DNA from: Sinorhizobium sp. 8-89
GTDB lineage: Bacteria > Pseudomonadota > Alphaproteobacteria > Rhizobiales > Rhizobiaceae
Direction: 5' to 3'
DNA length: 48,012 nt
Assembly (NCBI RefSeq): GCF_030124325.1
Contig: NZ_JASKLR010000002.1
Location: forward strand, 1-48,012
The position numbers and the translations under genes were made by a program. This document shows positions 37,246 through 45,587 of this stretch, one piece after another (position 1 is the stretch's first letter; each line of letters begins with the position of its first letter). The notes beneath the pieces are model-generated. The model did not search any database, had not been told where the DNA came from, and was given only the letters and a program-made list of their open reading frames with translations.

Positions 37246-38493
37246 ATGAAGCAGGATGTTGAAAGTGCAGCGCTCGCGCTCCGTGAGATCTTTCCGGCGA
37301 CGCCGCTACAACTCAACGATCACCTCAGTGCCCGCTACGGCGCGACCGTCTTCCTGAAGCGCGAGGACCTCTCGCCCGTGCGCTCCTACAAGATCCGCGG
37401 CGCCTTCAATTTCTTTCGTAAGGCGCTTGCCGCAGGAGCGGCCGGGAAGACCTTCGTCTGCGCCTCCGCGGGAAATCATGCGCAGGGCTTTGCTTTTGTC
37501 TGCCGTCATTTCAGCGTTCCAGGCGTCGTCTTCATGCCGGTGACCACACCACAGCAGAAGATAGACAAAACCCGCATGTTTGGTGGCGAGTTCATCACGA
37601 TCCGTCTCGTGGGCGACATTTTCGATCATTGCTATAAGGCCGCGCGCGACCACGTCGACGCGATCGGCGGCGTTATGGTGCCTCCATTCGACCATGCGGA
37701 TATCATCGAAGGGCAGGCGACTGTTGCCGCTGAAATTGCCGAGCAACTGCCAGGGGGCGTCGTTCCCGATCTCGTCGCCTTGCCGGTCGGCGGCGGCGGG
37801 CTATCCGCCGGCGTCACGGGCTATTTCGCTGACACGCTTTCTGCTGATCGTTTCGTATTTTGCGAGCCGGCGGGAGCGCCGAGTCTGAGGCGGAGCCTGG
37901 AGACCGGTGGCGTGGTCACGCTCGACCAGGTGGATAACTTCGTCGATGGCGCGGCTGTCGCGCGCGTTGGCGATCTAAACTTCGCCGCGCTGCACGCTTT
38001 TGCGCCTGAGCAAGTGATGTTGCTGCCAGAGAACGCGATCTGCCTGACGATCATAGATATGTTGAACGTCGAGGGGGTGGTTCTGGAGCCGGCCGGCGCG
38101 CTTTCCATCACGGCGCTGGAGACTCTCGGGCGCGAGCGGCTGGAAGGCAAGACGGTGGTTGCCGTCGTATCCGGAGGCAATTTCGACTTCGAGCGTCTTC
38201 CCGATGTCAAGGAGCGGGCGATGCGGCATGCCGGGCTCAAGAAATATTTCATCCTGCGCATGGCCCAGCGCCCCGGTGCGCTGCGCGATTTCCTCAATTT
38301 GCTTGGCGACGAGGATGATATCGCGCGGTTCGAGTATTTGAAGAAGTCGGCGCGCAACTTCGGTTCGGTCCTCATAGGAATAGAGACCAGGCACGCAGAG
38401 AACTTCCCGGCCCTAAAGGCGCGGTTCGATGCGGCTGGTCTGCGCTACCAGGACATTACCGAGAATGAGATTCTTGCAAATCTCGTCATTTGA
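37246..38493 (+). CDS. ilvA: Threonine ammonia-lyase (threonine dehydratase, short form)
   Basis: PLP enzyme converting threonine to 2-oxobutanoate, the first step of isoleucine synthesis. 415 residues. The PLP lysine is Lys49 in SYKIRGAFNF; the phosphate loop is the glycine-rich GGGGLSAG, and SAGNHAQGFA is the conserved Asn region. A single C-terminal ACT-like regulatory region follows (about 330-405; RPGALRDFLNLLG, VLIGIETR), shorter than the two-domain E. coli form. The presence of a regulatory domain suggests an allosteric biosynthetic enzyme rather than the catabolic TdcB type. The ATG at 37246 is preferred over the GTG at 37243. Confidence 0.9.
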   Translation: MKQDVESAALALREIFPATPLQLNDHLSARYGATVFLKREDLSPVRSYKIRGAFNFFRKALAAGAAGKTFVCASAGNHAQGFAFVCRHFSVPGVVFMPVTTPQQKIDKTRMFGGEFITIRLVGDIFDHCYKAARDHVDAIGGVMVPPFDHADIIEGQATVAAEIAEQLPGGVVPDLVALPVGGGGLSAGVTGYFADTLSADRFVFCEPAGAPSLRRSLETGGVVTLDQVDNFVDGAAVARVGDLNFAALHAFAPEQVMLLPENAICLTIIDMLNVEGVVLEPAGALSITALETLGRERLEGKTVVAVVSGGNFDFERLPDVKERAMRHAGLKKYFILRMAQRPGALRDFLNLLGDEDDIARFEYLKKSARNFGSVLIGIETRHAENFPALKARFDAAGLRYQDITENEILANLVI

Positions 38494-38572
38494 TCTGCGC
38501 GTCGAGCAGGTGGACGGCATCGCCGCGCACTTAGCCTTTGACAGCGCCAGCGGCCACGGCTAACTGTGGAGC

Positions 38573-38893
38573 ATGGCATCGTTTTTCTCGAAATTGTTCG
38601 GCTTCTCCGGTAGCTCCGAAAAGCAGGCGGAACAGGCCGCCGGCAAGACGGAATCCTACGGGGATTGCTTGATCCGCGCAACTCCCATGCGGGAGGGGCC
38701 TCAGTTTCGCTTGGCAGGCAGCATCGAACGTGCAATGCCTGATGCCGGCGTGAAGGTGCGCACCTTCATTCGCGCCGATCTCTTCGCCTCCGAACAGGAT
38801 GCTATCGATGCGGCCCTGCGAAAGGGAAGGCAGATCATCGACGAGCAACGCGCCTTGCTTTTCAACGACGACTCGCCATCCAGGCCGGTGTAA
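38573..38893 (+). CDS. HlyU family protein
   Basis: 106 residues. The family pattern SYGDCLIRATPMREGPQFRLAG, and then FIRADLFASEQDAIDAALRKGR, matches the HlyU family (PF10115), named after a Vibrio hemolysin regulator but common in alphaproteobacteria without that context. It has no helix-turn-helix and no signal peptide. The ATG at 38573 is used because it begins MASFFSKLFG, the usual amphipathic opening. Single gene, 79 bases after ilvA; may be read through from it. Confidence 0.85.
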   Translation: MASFFSKLFGFSGSSEKQAEQAAGKTESYGDCLIRATPMREGPQFRLAGSIERAMPDAGVKVRTFIRADLFASEQDAIDAALRKGRQIIDEQRALLFNDDSPSRPV

Positions 38894-39066
38894 CGCCAAG
38901 CCGCAAAATCTCACTCATCGGTGAATATCCGCCCCTAGCGTCGGCTTAGAGCGCTTTTCTCAGAGTTTGGATTAGCTTCCGCCTCCGGCGACAAGACATG
39001 GCGCACGAGATAGGCCGGCTTCCTCGCGATAAAGAGCGTGTCCGATCCGCCTCCACGTTCAGCGTC

Positions 39067-41061
39067 TCAAAGCCTGATGCGGAATCGGGCGAACCCCTCA
39101 GTGCCTTCGCCGGCTTCTTCGATCGTCACGGCTTTCACCTGCGAAAGGAACTGTCTTGCCTTGGGGCCGCTGTCGAAAACCACGCTCGTGTCGTTGAGCG
39201 GCGCAAAGCTCCAGTTCGCGTCTGCCGAAGGGTTGATCGTTCCCTGCTCGACAATATAGCGGACGATGACGTCGCGGTTGGTGTCGGGCGCGACAAAGAT
39301 CACTTTGTCGGAGGCGATATCCGGGAAGTTGCCGCCACCGCCGGCACGATAGTTGTTGGTCACCACGACGAATTTCTGCGCGGGATCGATCGGCTTGCCG
39401 TCGAATTGCAGGTTCTGGATGCGGCTTGCCGAGGCATCTGCAAGCTTGCCGTCCTTATCGAACTTTGCCGGCTGCGAGAGGTCGATCTGATAAGTGACGC
39501 CGTCGATCACGTCGAAGTTGTAGGACGGGAAGCCCGCGTTCATCAGTTCTGCGTCTACCGATCCGAATGCAACCTGATTGAAGACACCGGCCGACATTTC
39601 AAGCCAATTGCGCACTTGCTCGCCATTGATGACGACCGCTTGAACCGTATTTGGATAGAGGTAGAGATCGGCGACGTTTTTGATGGCGATGTCGCCCGCC
39701 GGCACATCGGTATAGTAGTCGGCACCACCGCGACCACCTGCCTTGAAGGGAGCCGCCGCCGACAATACCGGCAGATCCTTGTGCTCCGTGTCCTTGAGCA
39801 TGCCGCGGATGTACCAGGTCTGCGCCTGACTGACGATCTGGACCGACGGGTCGTCGGCGACAAGAGCGAAGTAGGAATAGAGCGGGGCCGAGGTCTTGCC
39901 GACCGGCGTACGGACATAGGCGAGCGTCGCCTCATGGTCTTTTTGGGCCGCCGCCAGAACCTCTGCCTTGTCACCGACTTGGGCGATTACCTTTTTCTCT
40001 TCCCTCCGATAGATCGGACGTGCCTCGCTGGTCGAACTGATCACGCGCCAGCGGCCGCCGTCGCGCTCGATGAGCAGGTCGATCAGGCCGAGATGCGAGC
40101 CCCAGAAGCCGCCCATGACACCCGGCTTGCCGGAAATCAACCCTTTCGCGTTGTCGACACCGGCAAAGCCCTCGAATTTCGGCCCGGGAAAGTCGAGGTG
40201 GCTGTGACCGGTCACGATCGCGTCGACACCGTCGATCGCAGCCAGCGGCACCGATGCATTTTCAAGGTTTTCGGCATAGTTCTGCTGACCGATTCCGGAG
40301 TGAGAAAGCGCGACGACGATGTCGGCGCCTTCCTCGCGCATCTGCGGAATCCACGCCTCCGCCGCCTTGACGATGTCGCGTGTGTTCGCCTTGCCTTCAA
40401 GGTTCTTCGCATCCCAGGTCATGATCTGCGGTGGGACGAACCCGACCAGGCCGATACGAATTGCGTGTTCCTGGCCGGCACCATCCTTCACCTTGCGGTC
40501 GAGAATGACATAGGGCTTGAGGAAGAGCGCATCCTGACGGGCGTTCGCCGCAAGCGCGCCCTTGGTCAGGTTGGCACAGACGATCGGAAAATTGGCGCCG
40601 TTCAGCACGTTGAACATGAAGTCCAGGCCGTAGTTGAACTCGTGGTTGCCAAGCGTGCCGCAATCGTAGCCGAGCACGTTCATCGCGGCGATGATCGGAT
40701 GCATGTCGCCTTCCTTCATGCCGCGCTTGTAGGCGATGTAATCGCCCATCGGATTCCCCTGAAGGAAGTCGCCGTTGTCGACGAGAATGGCGTTTGTTGC
40801 CTCGGCGCGGATCGTATCGATGATGGAGGCGGTGCGTGCAAGGCCCACAGTGTCGTTCGGCTTGTCGCCGTAATAGTCGTAGGGAAAGACGTGCACGTGC
40901 AGGTCGGTCGTTTCCATGATGCGCAGATGTGCCTGGTTGGCTTTGGCCTGGGCGGAAAACGGATGAAGCATCGCGAGAGCGGACGAGGCAGCGAGCCCGC
41001 CGAGCAGGGAACGGCGCGAAATTGGGTGAAGAGCGGTCATCGATGGCATCGCGGTCTCCAT
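39067..41061 (-). CDS. cpdB: Bifunctional 2',3'-cyclic-nucleotide 2'-phosphodiesterase / 3'-nucleotidase
   Basis: 664-residue periplasmic enzyme that degrades cyclic and 3'-nucleotides to nucleosides and phosphate. A Tat-type signal (ISRRSLLGGLAASSALAML with twin Arg) replaces the Sec signal seen in E. coli. Metallophosphatase motifs are intact: TTDLHVHVFP, VDNGDFLQGNP, LGNHEFNYG, ALSHSG and TGHSHLDFPG. The C-terminal 5'-nucleotidase domain carries VVTNNYRAGGGGNFP, the substrate-binding loop. Starts at 41061, 41049 or 41040 are all in frame; a GGAG six bases before 41049 makes that start an alternative giving 660 residues. Single gene, divergent from the cyclase. Confidence 0.93.
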   Translation of the reverse strand: METAMPSMTALHPISRRSLLGGLAASSALAMLHPFSAQAKANQAHLRIMETTDLHVHVFPYDYYGDKPNDTVGLARTASIIDTIRAEATNAILVDNGDFLQGNPMGDYIAYKRGMKEGDMHPIIAAMNVLGYDCGTLGNHEFNYGLDFMFNVLNGANFPIVCANLTKGALAANARQDALFLKPYVILDRKVKDGAGQEHAIRIGLVGFVPPQIMTWDAKNLEGKANTRDIVKAAEAWIPQMREEGADIVVALSHSGIGQQNYAENLENASVPLAAIDGVDAIVTGHSHLDFPGPKFEGFAGVDNAKGLISGKPGVMGGFWGSHLGLIDLLIERDGGRWRVISSTSEARPIYRREEKKVIAQVGDKAEVLAAAQKDHEATLAYVRTPVGKTSAPLYSYFALVADDPSVQIVSQAQTWYIRGMLKDTEHKDLPVLSAAAPFKAGGRGGADYYTDVPAGDIAIKNVADLYLYPNTVQAVVINGEQVRNWLEMSAGVFNQVAFGSVDAELMNAGFPSYNFDVIDGVTYQIDLSQPAKFDKDGKLADASASRIQNLQFDGKPIDPAQKFVVVTNNYRAGGGGNFPDIASDKVIFVAPDTNRDVIVRYIVEQGTINPSADANWSFAPLNDTSVVFDSGPKARQFLSQVKAVTIEEAGEGTEGFARFRIRL

Positions 41062-41250
41062 GTTGAAAGAGTTCTCCGAGTGCGCAGTGGCAACCTCCGG
41101 CAACGTCCTGGTTTGCAGGCGACTATGGCGGAAGGTGCCCGCAAGGCAAAGCGGCGGATTCTTGCATATTGGCCACGGTGTTGGCGGGCATGAGTAAAGT
41201 TTTCTTCAAAGTTTCTTCCTAAGAGACTGGCGAGCGAAAACGGAAATCTC

Positions 41251-42504
41251 GTGCGCATGCCAAACGCCAATCTCATTCTCTTTGTCGGCGAGGCGCTGGT
41301 CTATGTAGCGGCAATGATCTGGCTGCTGCATTTGCGCGGGCGCCTGGGGCTTGGTGTTTTCGTGGCGGCGCTCGGCGTCATGCATTTCATCGAGACCTAT
41401 CTCGCCGCCGTTTTCTATGTTCAACTTCCGTTCGGAGTGATCTCCCCCGGCTCCGCCGTGTTCTTTTCCGGCAAGCTCATGATGATCCTGCTCCTCTATG
41501 TGAAGGAGGATGCAGCGACGGTTCGTCAGCCTATCTACGGATTGCTCGCCGGTAACTTTCTGACGGTGGCATTAAGCTTGCTGCTCAGGCTGCATGACAC
41601 TGTTGCCATCGTGCCCAATCGCGTCGCCGACATCGCTTTCATCGACGAGATGGGATGGCTGATGGTATGGGGCACGACGCTTCTCTATTTCGACTCCTTG
41701 GTCATCATCCTGCTTTACGAGAGGCTCGGGCGCTGGCTTCGTCGGTTTGTCACGGCAAGGTTCCTGATCTGCGGCGTCGTGGTCCTGACGCTCGATCAAC
41801 TGGGATTTTATGCGGCGCTGCATTGGGTGAACGATGCGCCGGCGGACGTGTTCTGGGGCGGCTGGATGGCGAAGATGTTGGCCGCGCCGTTTTATGCGAT
41901 TGCCATCGGGCTTTATCTCAATGCATCGCGCCACCCGTTTTTGGCGATCTCCGATCGGCCGCTTGGCGATGTCTTCAATGATCTGACCTTCCGGGAACGC
42001 TACGAGGATCTGCTGTCGCGCTCCGGCCAGGACACGTTGACCGGTGCACTCGATCGAAGCCGCTTCGAGGCCGAGGGGCAGCAGATGCTGCGCGATGCTG
42101 CCGCGAAGAACACGCCGGTCAGTCTGATGATCATCGATGTCGATCACTTCAAGAGCGTCAATGATCGCTTCGGGCACATCGAGGGCGATCATGTCCTGCA
42201 GAATCTGGTCGCAACGGTAAAGGCGACAATCAGGCCGACCGACCGCCTGTTCCGCTACGGTGGCGAAGAATTCGTCGTCCTGTGCTCGGGGCTCGCCTAT
42301 CCGGACGCGCTTTCGCGCGCCGAGGAGATACGGCTCGCGGTTTCCGGCCGCGTGACGACGCCGAATGGGGCTCCGGTGACCGCCAGCATCGGCCTGTCAT
42401 CGGCATTCGGAGATGGAAACGGCATTCGCGAGTTGTTGTCGCAGGCGGACTTGCGTCTCTATGCCGCCAAGAGTGGTGGCCGCAACCGAGTGGTCGGACG
42501 ATAA
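41251..42504 (+). CDS. Membrane-bound diguanylate cyclase (GGDEF)
   Basis: 417 residues; makes cyclic di-GMP. The first 230 or so residues form a hydrophobic sensor region of about six to seven helices (NLILFVGEALVYVAAMIWLL and others) resembling VUT-like/7TM sensor domains, so the signal may be membrane-borne. After a short linker the GGDEF domain (about 255-415) shows DTLTGALDRSRFE, MIIDVDHFKSVNDRFGH and the active-site loop GGEEF at residues 337-341. An RPTD at 328-331, five residues before it, is the product-inhibition I-site. No EAL domain, so probably an active, feedback-limited cyclase. Start is GTG at 41251; ATG at 41257 is an alternative. Confidence 0.92.
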   Translation: MRMPNANLILFVGEALVYVAAMIWLLHLRGRLGLGVFVAALGVMHFIETYLAAVFYVQLPFGVISPGSAVFFSGKLMMILLLYVKEDAATVRQPIYGLLAGNFLTVALSLLLRLHDTVAIVPNRVADIAFIDEMGWLMVWGTTLLYFDSLVIILLYERLGRWLRRFVTARFLICGVVVLTLDQLGFYAALHWVNDAPADVFWGGWMAKMLAAPFYAIAIGLYLNASRHPFLAISDRPLGDVFNDLTFRERYEDLLSRSGQDTLTGALDRSRFEAEGQQMLRDAAAKNTPVSLMIIDVDHFKSVNDRFGHIEGDHVLQNLVATVKATIRPTDRLFRYGGEEFVVLCSGLAYPDALSRAEEIRLAVSGRVTTPNGAPVTASIGLSSAFGDGNGIRELLSQADLRLYAAKSGGRNRVVGR

Positions 42505-42533
42505 TCGGGGCCAGCGAGCCACGCCGAGGACGC

Positions 42534-42995
42534 TCAAATGCCGACATTCGGCCGGTCGATAACCTCGCGAAGCGAGAAGCTGGAATTGATCTTCACTACA
42601 TGCGGCAGGGCCGACAGCCAGTCGCGGTGGATCCGCTCGTAATCCTCGAGGTCTTTTGCCGCGACGCGCAGGATGTAGTCGTATTCTCCCGACATCAAAT
42701 AACAGACCAGCACATTGGGGCAGAGTTTTACCGCCGCCTCGAATTCGGCAAGCGTCTTGGCGAACTGGCCCGAAAGCGAGATGTGCACGATGACCATGAT
42801 CTTGTAGTCGAGAGCCTTGTGCGCGATCCGGGCGTGATAGCCGCTGATCGTGCCCGATTTCTCGAGAATATCGACCCGGCGGGAGCAGGCAGAGGGGGAA
42901 AGGCCGACCTTCGCGGCGAGATCCGCATTGGATATCCTGCCGTTCTGCTGGAGGATACGCAGAATCGCATGATCAATGGTGTCGAGCGCGCTCAT
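42534..42995 (-). CDS. Lrp/AsnC family transcriptional regulator (AldR-type)
   Basis: 153 residues. An N-terminal winged helix (about 5-60; [20 protein letters not shown] and [21 protein letters not shown]) leads into a RAM/AsnC ligand domain (about 68-148) with the typical [23 protein letters not shown] region. The gene is divergent from alanine dehydrogenase with 157 bases between starts, the standard AldR-ald pairing in which the regulator senses alanine and activates ald. An inverted repeat in the gap is a plausible site. ATG at 42995 with GGGAAATC upstream. Confidence 0.92.
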   Translation of the reverse strand: MSALDTIDHAILRILQQNGRISNADLAAKVGLSPSACSRRVDILEKSGTISGYHARIAHKALDYKIMVIVHISLSGQFAKTLAEFEAAVKLCPNVLVCYLMSGEYDYILRVAAKDLEDYERIHRDWLSALPHVVKINSSFSLREVIDRPNVGI

Positions 42996-43025
42996 TCGAG
43001 ATTTCCCTCACGATGGCATTCAATT

Positions 43026-43052
43026 ACGCAATAATATTCGAAAGCAATGCGT
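43026..43052. promoter_or_regulatory. Inverted repeat in the aldR-type/ald gap
   Basis: ACGCA at 43026-43030 mirrors TGCGT at 43048-43052 around an A/T-rich centre (ATAATATTCGAAAGCAA). Lrp/AsnC proteins favour such A/T-rich partial palindromes; a role in ald control is inference. Confidence 0.5.
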
Positions 43053-43152
43053 TACCGGGCCTCTCTTTGCAAGGACATTCGCCGTCCCATCTGTTTTGCT
43101 GAGCTTGTCATCAATGCGGCGGAAAGCCCACAGACAGGAGAGGAACGCGAAG

Positions 43153-44271
43153 ATGCGTGTCGGTTGCCCGAAGGAAATCAAAAACCATGAATACCGTGTA
43201 GGTCTGACGCCCGGATCGGTGCGGGAATATGTCGCCCATGGTCACGAGGTGATCGTCGAAACCAAGGCCGGGGCAGGGATCGGGGCAGACGACGACACCT
43301 ACCGCGCCGCGGGCGCGCGGATCGTTTCGACGGCGAAGGAGGTGTTCGAAAAGGCGGACATGGTCGTCAAGGTCAAGGAACCGCAGCCTTCCGAATGGGC
43401 CCAGCTGCGCGAGGGCCAAATTCTCTACACATATTTGCATCTGGCGCCGGATCCCGAGCAGACCAAAGGCTTGCTCAACTCGGGCGTTACCGCAGTCGCC
43501 TACGAGACCGTGACCGATGAGCGCGGCGGATTGCCGCTGCTTGCGCCGATGTCGGAGGTGGCTGGACGGCTTGCCATCCAGGCCGGCGCGACCTCGCTTC
43601 AAAAGGCGAACGGCGGCCGTGGTATTCTCCTCGGCGGTGTGCCTGGCGTGCTCCCGGCCAAGGTCTCGATCATCGGCGGTGGTGTTGTCGGCCTGCACGC
43701 CGCAAAGATGGCCGTTGGTCTCGGTGCAGATGTCTCGATCCTCGATCGCTCCATCCCGCGCCTCCGTCAGCTCGACGACATCTTCAACGGCCGCATTCAC
43801 ACCCGGTTCTCAACGATCGATGCTCTTGAAGAGGAAGTCTTTTCCGCTGATCTGGTCATCGGCGCCGTACTCATCCCCGGTGCTGCCGCCCCCAAGCTCG
43901 TCACACGCGAAATGCTTTCCGGTATGAAGAAGGGCGCGGTTATCGTCGATGTCGCCATCGATCAGGGCGGTTGCTTCGAGACGTCGCATGCGACGACGCA
44001 TTCCGATCCGACCTATGAGGTGGATGGCGTCGTGCATTATTGCGTCGCGAACATGCCGGGCGCGGTGCCGGTGACCTCGGCACAGGCCTTGAACAATGCC
44101 ACGCTTTACTACGGATTACAGCTCGCCGACCGTGGTCTCAAGGCAATCGCCGAAGACCGCCACCTGCGTGCCGGTCTCAACGTCCACAAGGGCCGCGTGA
44201 CGAACAGGCCAGTAGCAGAGGCGCTCGGCTACGATGCCCACGCGCCCGAGGCCGTTCTCAACGTCGCCTGA
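43153..44271 (+). CDS. ald: Alanine dehydrogenase
   Basis: NAD-dependent interconversion of alanine and pyruvate plus ammonium. 372 residues, the family length. The N-terminal catalytic part opens [34 protein letters not shown] holds the catalytic His (about residue 96). The NAD-binding fold carries [20 protein letters not shown], and [16 protein letters not shown] contains the catalytic Asp. The ATG at 43153 has AGGAG 13 bases upstream, and the longer in-frame frame is not conserved. Alanine turnover matters in rhizobia and bacteroids; regulation is probably by the divergent AsnC-type gene. Confidence 0.96.
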   Translation: MRVGCPKEIKNHEYRVGLTPGSVREYVAHGHEVIVETKAGAGIGADDDTYRAAGARIVSTAKEVFEKADMVVKVKEPQPSEWAQLREGQILYTYLHLAPDPEQTKGLLNSGVTAVAYETVTDERGGLPLLAPMSEVAGRLAIQAGATSLQKANGGRGILLGGVPGVLPAKVSIIGGGVVGLHAAKMAVGLGADVSILDRSIPRLRQLDDIFNGRIHTRFSTIDALEEEVFSADLVIGAVLIPGAAAPKLVTREMLSGMKKGAVIVDVAIDQGGCFETSHATTHSDPTYEVDGVVHYCVANMPGAVPVTSAQALNNATLYYGLQLADRGLKAIAEDRHLRAGLNVHKGRVTNRPVAEALGYDAHAPEAVLNVA

Positions 44272-44286
44272 CGCGATCACTTTGCA

Positions 44287-44311
44287 GGCCCGGCGTCCAA
44301 GGCGCCGGGCC
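44287..44311 (+). terminator. GC-rich hairpin after ald
   Basis: Perfect stem GGCCCGGCG / CGCCGGGCC with a 7-base loop, 15 bases after the ald stop. No clean T tract follows (CCCATTGCATGTTTCC), so it is a weak or factor-dependent terminator. Confidence 0.55.
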
Positions 44312-44345
44312 CCATTGCATGTTTCCTCAAGTCACGGCCGCTTTA

Positions 44346-44393
44346 AGTTACTGCAACATCCTTTGCACGTCTGATAGACGCGCGGCGCCGTAG
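44346..44393 (-). repeat. Dispersed palindromic repeat, copy 2 (rhizobial mosaic type)
   Basis: Minus strand: CTACGGCGCCGCGCGTCT-ATC-AGACGTGC, then AAAGGATGTTGCAGTAACT. It shares the core with copy 1 at 23350-23395 and forms a hairpin of eight paired positions around ATC (one mismatch). It begins three bases downstream of the DUF1203 stop codon. Confidence 0.75.
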
Positions 44394-44395
44394 GC

Positions 44396-44863
44396 TCAGG
44401 CGATCTCGACACGGCATTGATAACAGTTGTACTTGGCGGAACGCACATGCACGTAGGCAACTTCCGCCCGGGCCAGCAAGTCTTCGGCGCGCTCTGCCAG
44501 CCTCTCCACCGCAACGAGGCCGCCGGTGCCATAGACGATGCGGTCGTCGCTCCCATATCCCCGCAGCAAATAGTCCTTGCTGGATGCGAGGATCGGCGGC
44601 AGCGAGTTTCCGTCATGTGCCTGGCATTCGTCGGCATGCAGAAAGATCGGCCCGGTTTCCGCGTAAGCTTGCACTGACGGGAAGGGTCGATACGCCAGAA
44701 CAAGGTAGGGCTGGCCGCGATCGACGTTACGCAGACAATGCCGGCAGGGAACGCCAGTCCCATCCGAAATGCGTCGCTCGGGCGGGTTGCCGTAGGCGTC
44801 TGGGCCGTTGCCGCGCAGTCGTTCGGCATCGTCGTCAGGCATCGGGATGTAGCGCAGGGCCAT
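44396..44863 (-). CDS. DUF1203 family protein
   Basis: 155 residues. The opening MALRYIPMPDDDAERLRGNG, then the CRHCLRNVDRGQPYLVLAYRPF segment, and a late GSDDRIVYGTGGLV match DUF1203 (PF06718). Two Cys pairs (CRHC near 42-45 and CYQC near the C terminus) could bind a metal or form disulfides; there is no signal peptide. Function unknown. The ATG at 44863 is chosen because family similarity begins there; a longer frame would run into the palindrome upstream. Convergent with ald; flanked on both sides by repeat sequences. Confidence 0.85.
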   Translation of the reverse strand: MALRYIPMPDDDAERLRGNGPDAYGNPPERRISDGTGVPCRHCLRNVDRGQPYLVLAYRPFPSVQAYAETGPIFLHADECQAHDGNSLPPILASSKDYLLRGYGSDDRIVYGTGGLVAVERLAERAEDLLARAEVAYVHVRSAKYNCYQCRVEIA

Positions 44864-44949
44864 GGCGGTTCTCCTCGTCGAAAACAATCGTGGAGGAACG
44901 GAATGCGCTGTTTCGCGTCGTTTCGACACCCGAAACTTGCCCGTTGCTG

Positions 44950-44978
44950 TTCTCTTGAAGCGGCTCGCTTCAAGAGAA
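44950..44978. repeat. Perfect 12-bp-arm palindrome between the DUF1203 and GNAT genes
   Basis: Arms TTCTCTTGAAGC and GCTTCAAGAGAA with the 5-base loop GGCTC. It sits about 90 bases upstream of the DUF1203 start and next to the half-copy repeat at 44985-45021, so the two probably form one mosaic element. No T tract on either side. Confidence 0.8.
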
Positions 44979-44984
44979 GAAACA

Positions 44985-45021
44985 TGCCGCAATTCACCTG
45001 CAAAGACGCGCGGCGCCGTTA
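44985..45021 (-). repeat. Dispersed palindromic repeat, copy 3 (half copy)
   Basis: Minus strand TAACGGCGCCGCGCGTCTTT matches the left half of copies 1 and 2, then diverges (GCAGGTGAATTGCGGC) instead of giving the right arm. Its first three bases are the stop codon of the GNAT gene, exactly as copy 1 provides the stop of the binding-protein gene. Confidence 0.7.
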
Positions 45022-45582
45022 GAGCTTTCTTGCCAAGGCAAGCAGTTCGGCGTCAGTCAACGGTTCGACAGTTGCCTCCCGCGTCGCGACCGGAGAAAAA
45101 CCGAACTGCTGATAGAGCTGGAGGGCGCGCGGATGATCGAGATTGTTCGTCGTCACCTTGACCTTGCGCGGGTTCATCGCCCAGGCCGCCAGCAACGTCT
45201 GCAGCAGGAACCATTTGCCGAGGCCGAGGCCGAGCGCGTGTTCCATGAGGCCGAAATGCGTGAGTTCGATAACCTCGTCTGCGCGTTCGTGCAGCTCGAA
45301 GAAGCCGGCCGGTGCACCGTCGACGTAGAGTACCGTGAGCGTTGTTGCCTTGTTGTGGAGCAAACCCGCCAGTTCCTCGTCGCTCATCCGCAGGCGTTCG
45401 GTCCAGTGCCAGCGTTTGCCGACGCGAAGGTAGAGGAAGCGGTAGTAGGCGAGCGGGATTTCCGATACGCGCAACATGGCCGTGTGTATGTTGACCGGCA
45501 TCGGCAGGCTTTGTTTCGGCGGTGACGTCATTTCGAGTTCGGTCACATGCGCCGTGATGGCTGCAGGTTTCGATCCTTGCAT
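45019..45582 (-). CDS. GNAT family N-acetyltransferase
   Basis: 187 residues. The acetyl-CoA fold is visible as LTVLYVDGAPAGFFELH, ELTHFGLMEHALGLGLGKWF (the glycine-rich loop; note G-L-G-L-G-K), and a late LDHPRALQLYQQFGFSPV typical of GNAT C-terminal strands. The N-terminal 30 residues are not conserved, so the start at 45582 is moderately sure. Five bases separate it from the sseA stop, so it is the last gene of the cysK-alaX-sseA operon. Substrate unknown; a sulfur-amino-acid link is inferred only from position. Confidence 0.85.
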   Translation of the reverse strand: MQGSKPAAITAHVTELEMTSPPKQSLPMPVNIHTAMLRVSEIPLAYYRFLYLRVGKRWHWTERLRMSDEELAGLLHNKATTLTVLYVDGAPAGFFELHERADEVIELTHFGLMEHALGLGLGKWFLLQTLLAAWAMNPRKVKVTTNNLDHPRALQLYQQFGFSPVATREATVEPLTDAELLALARKL

Positions 45583-45587
45583 GGCAC

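Noticed and set aside
38998..41193. 731-residue open frame antisense to the cyclic nucleotidase gene
   Set aside because: GC-skew shadow of cpdB; the opposite strand carries all metallophosphatase motifs and a Tat signal.
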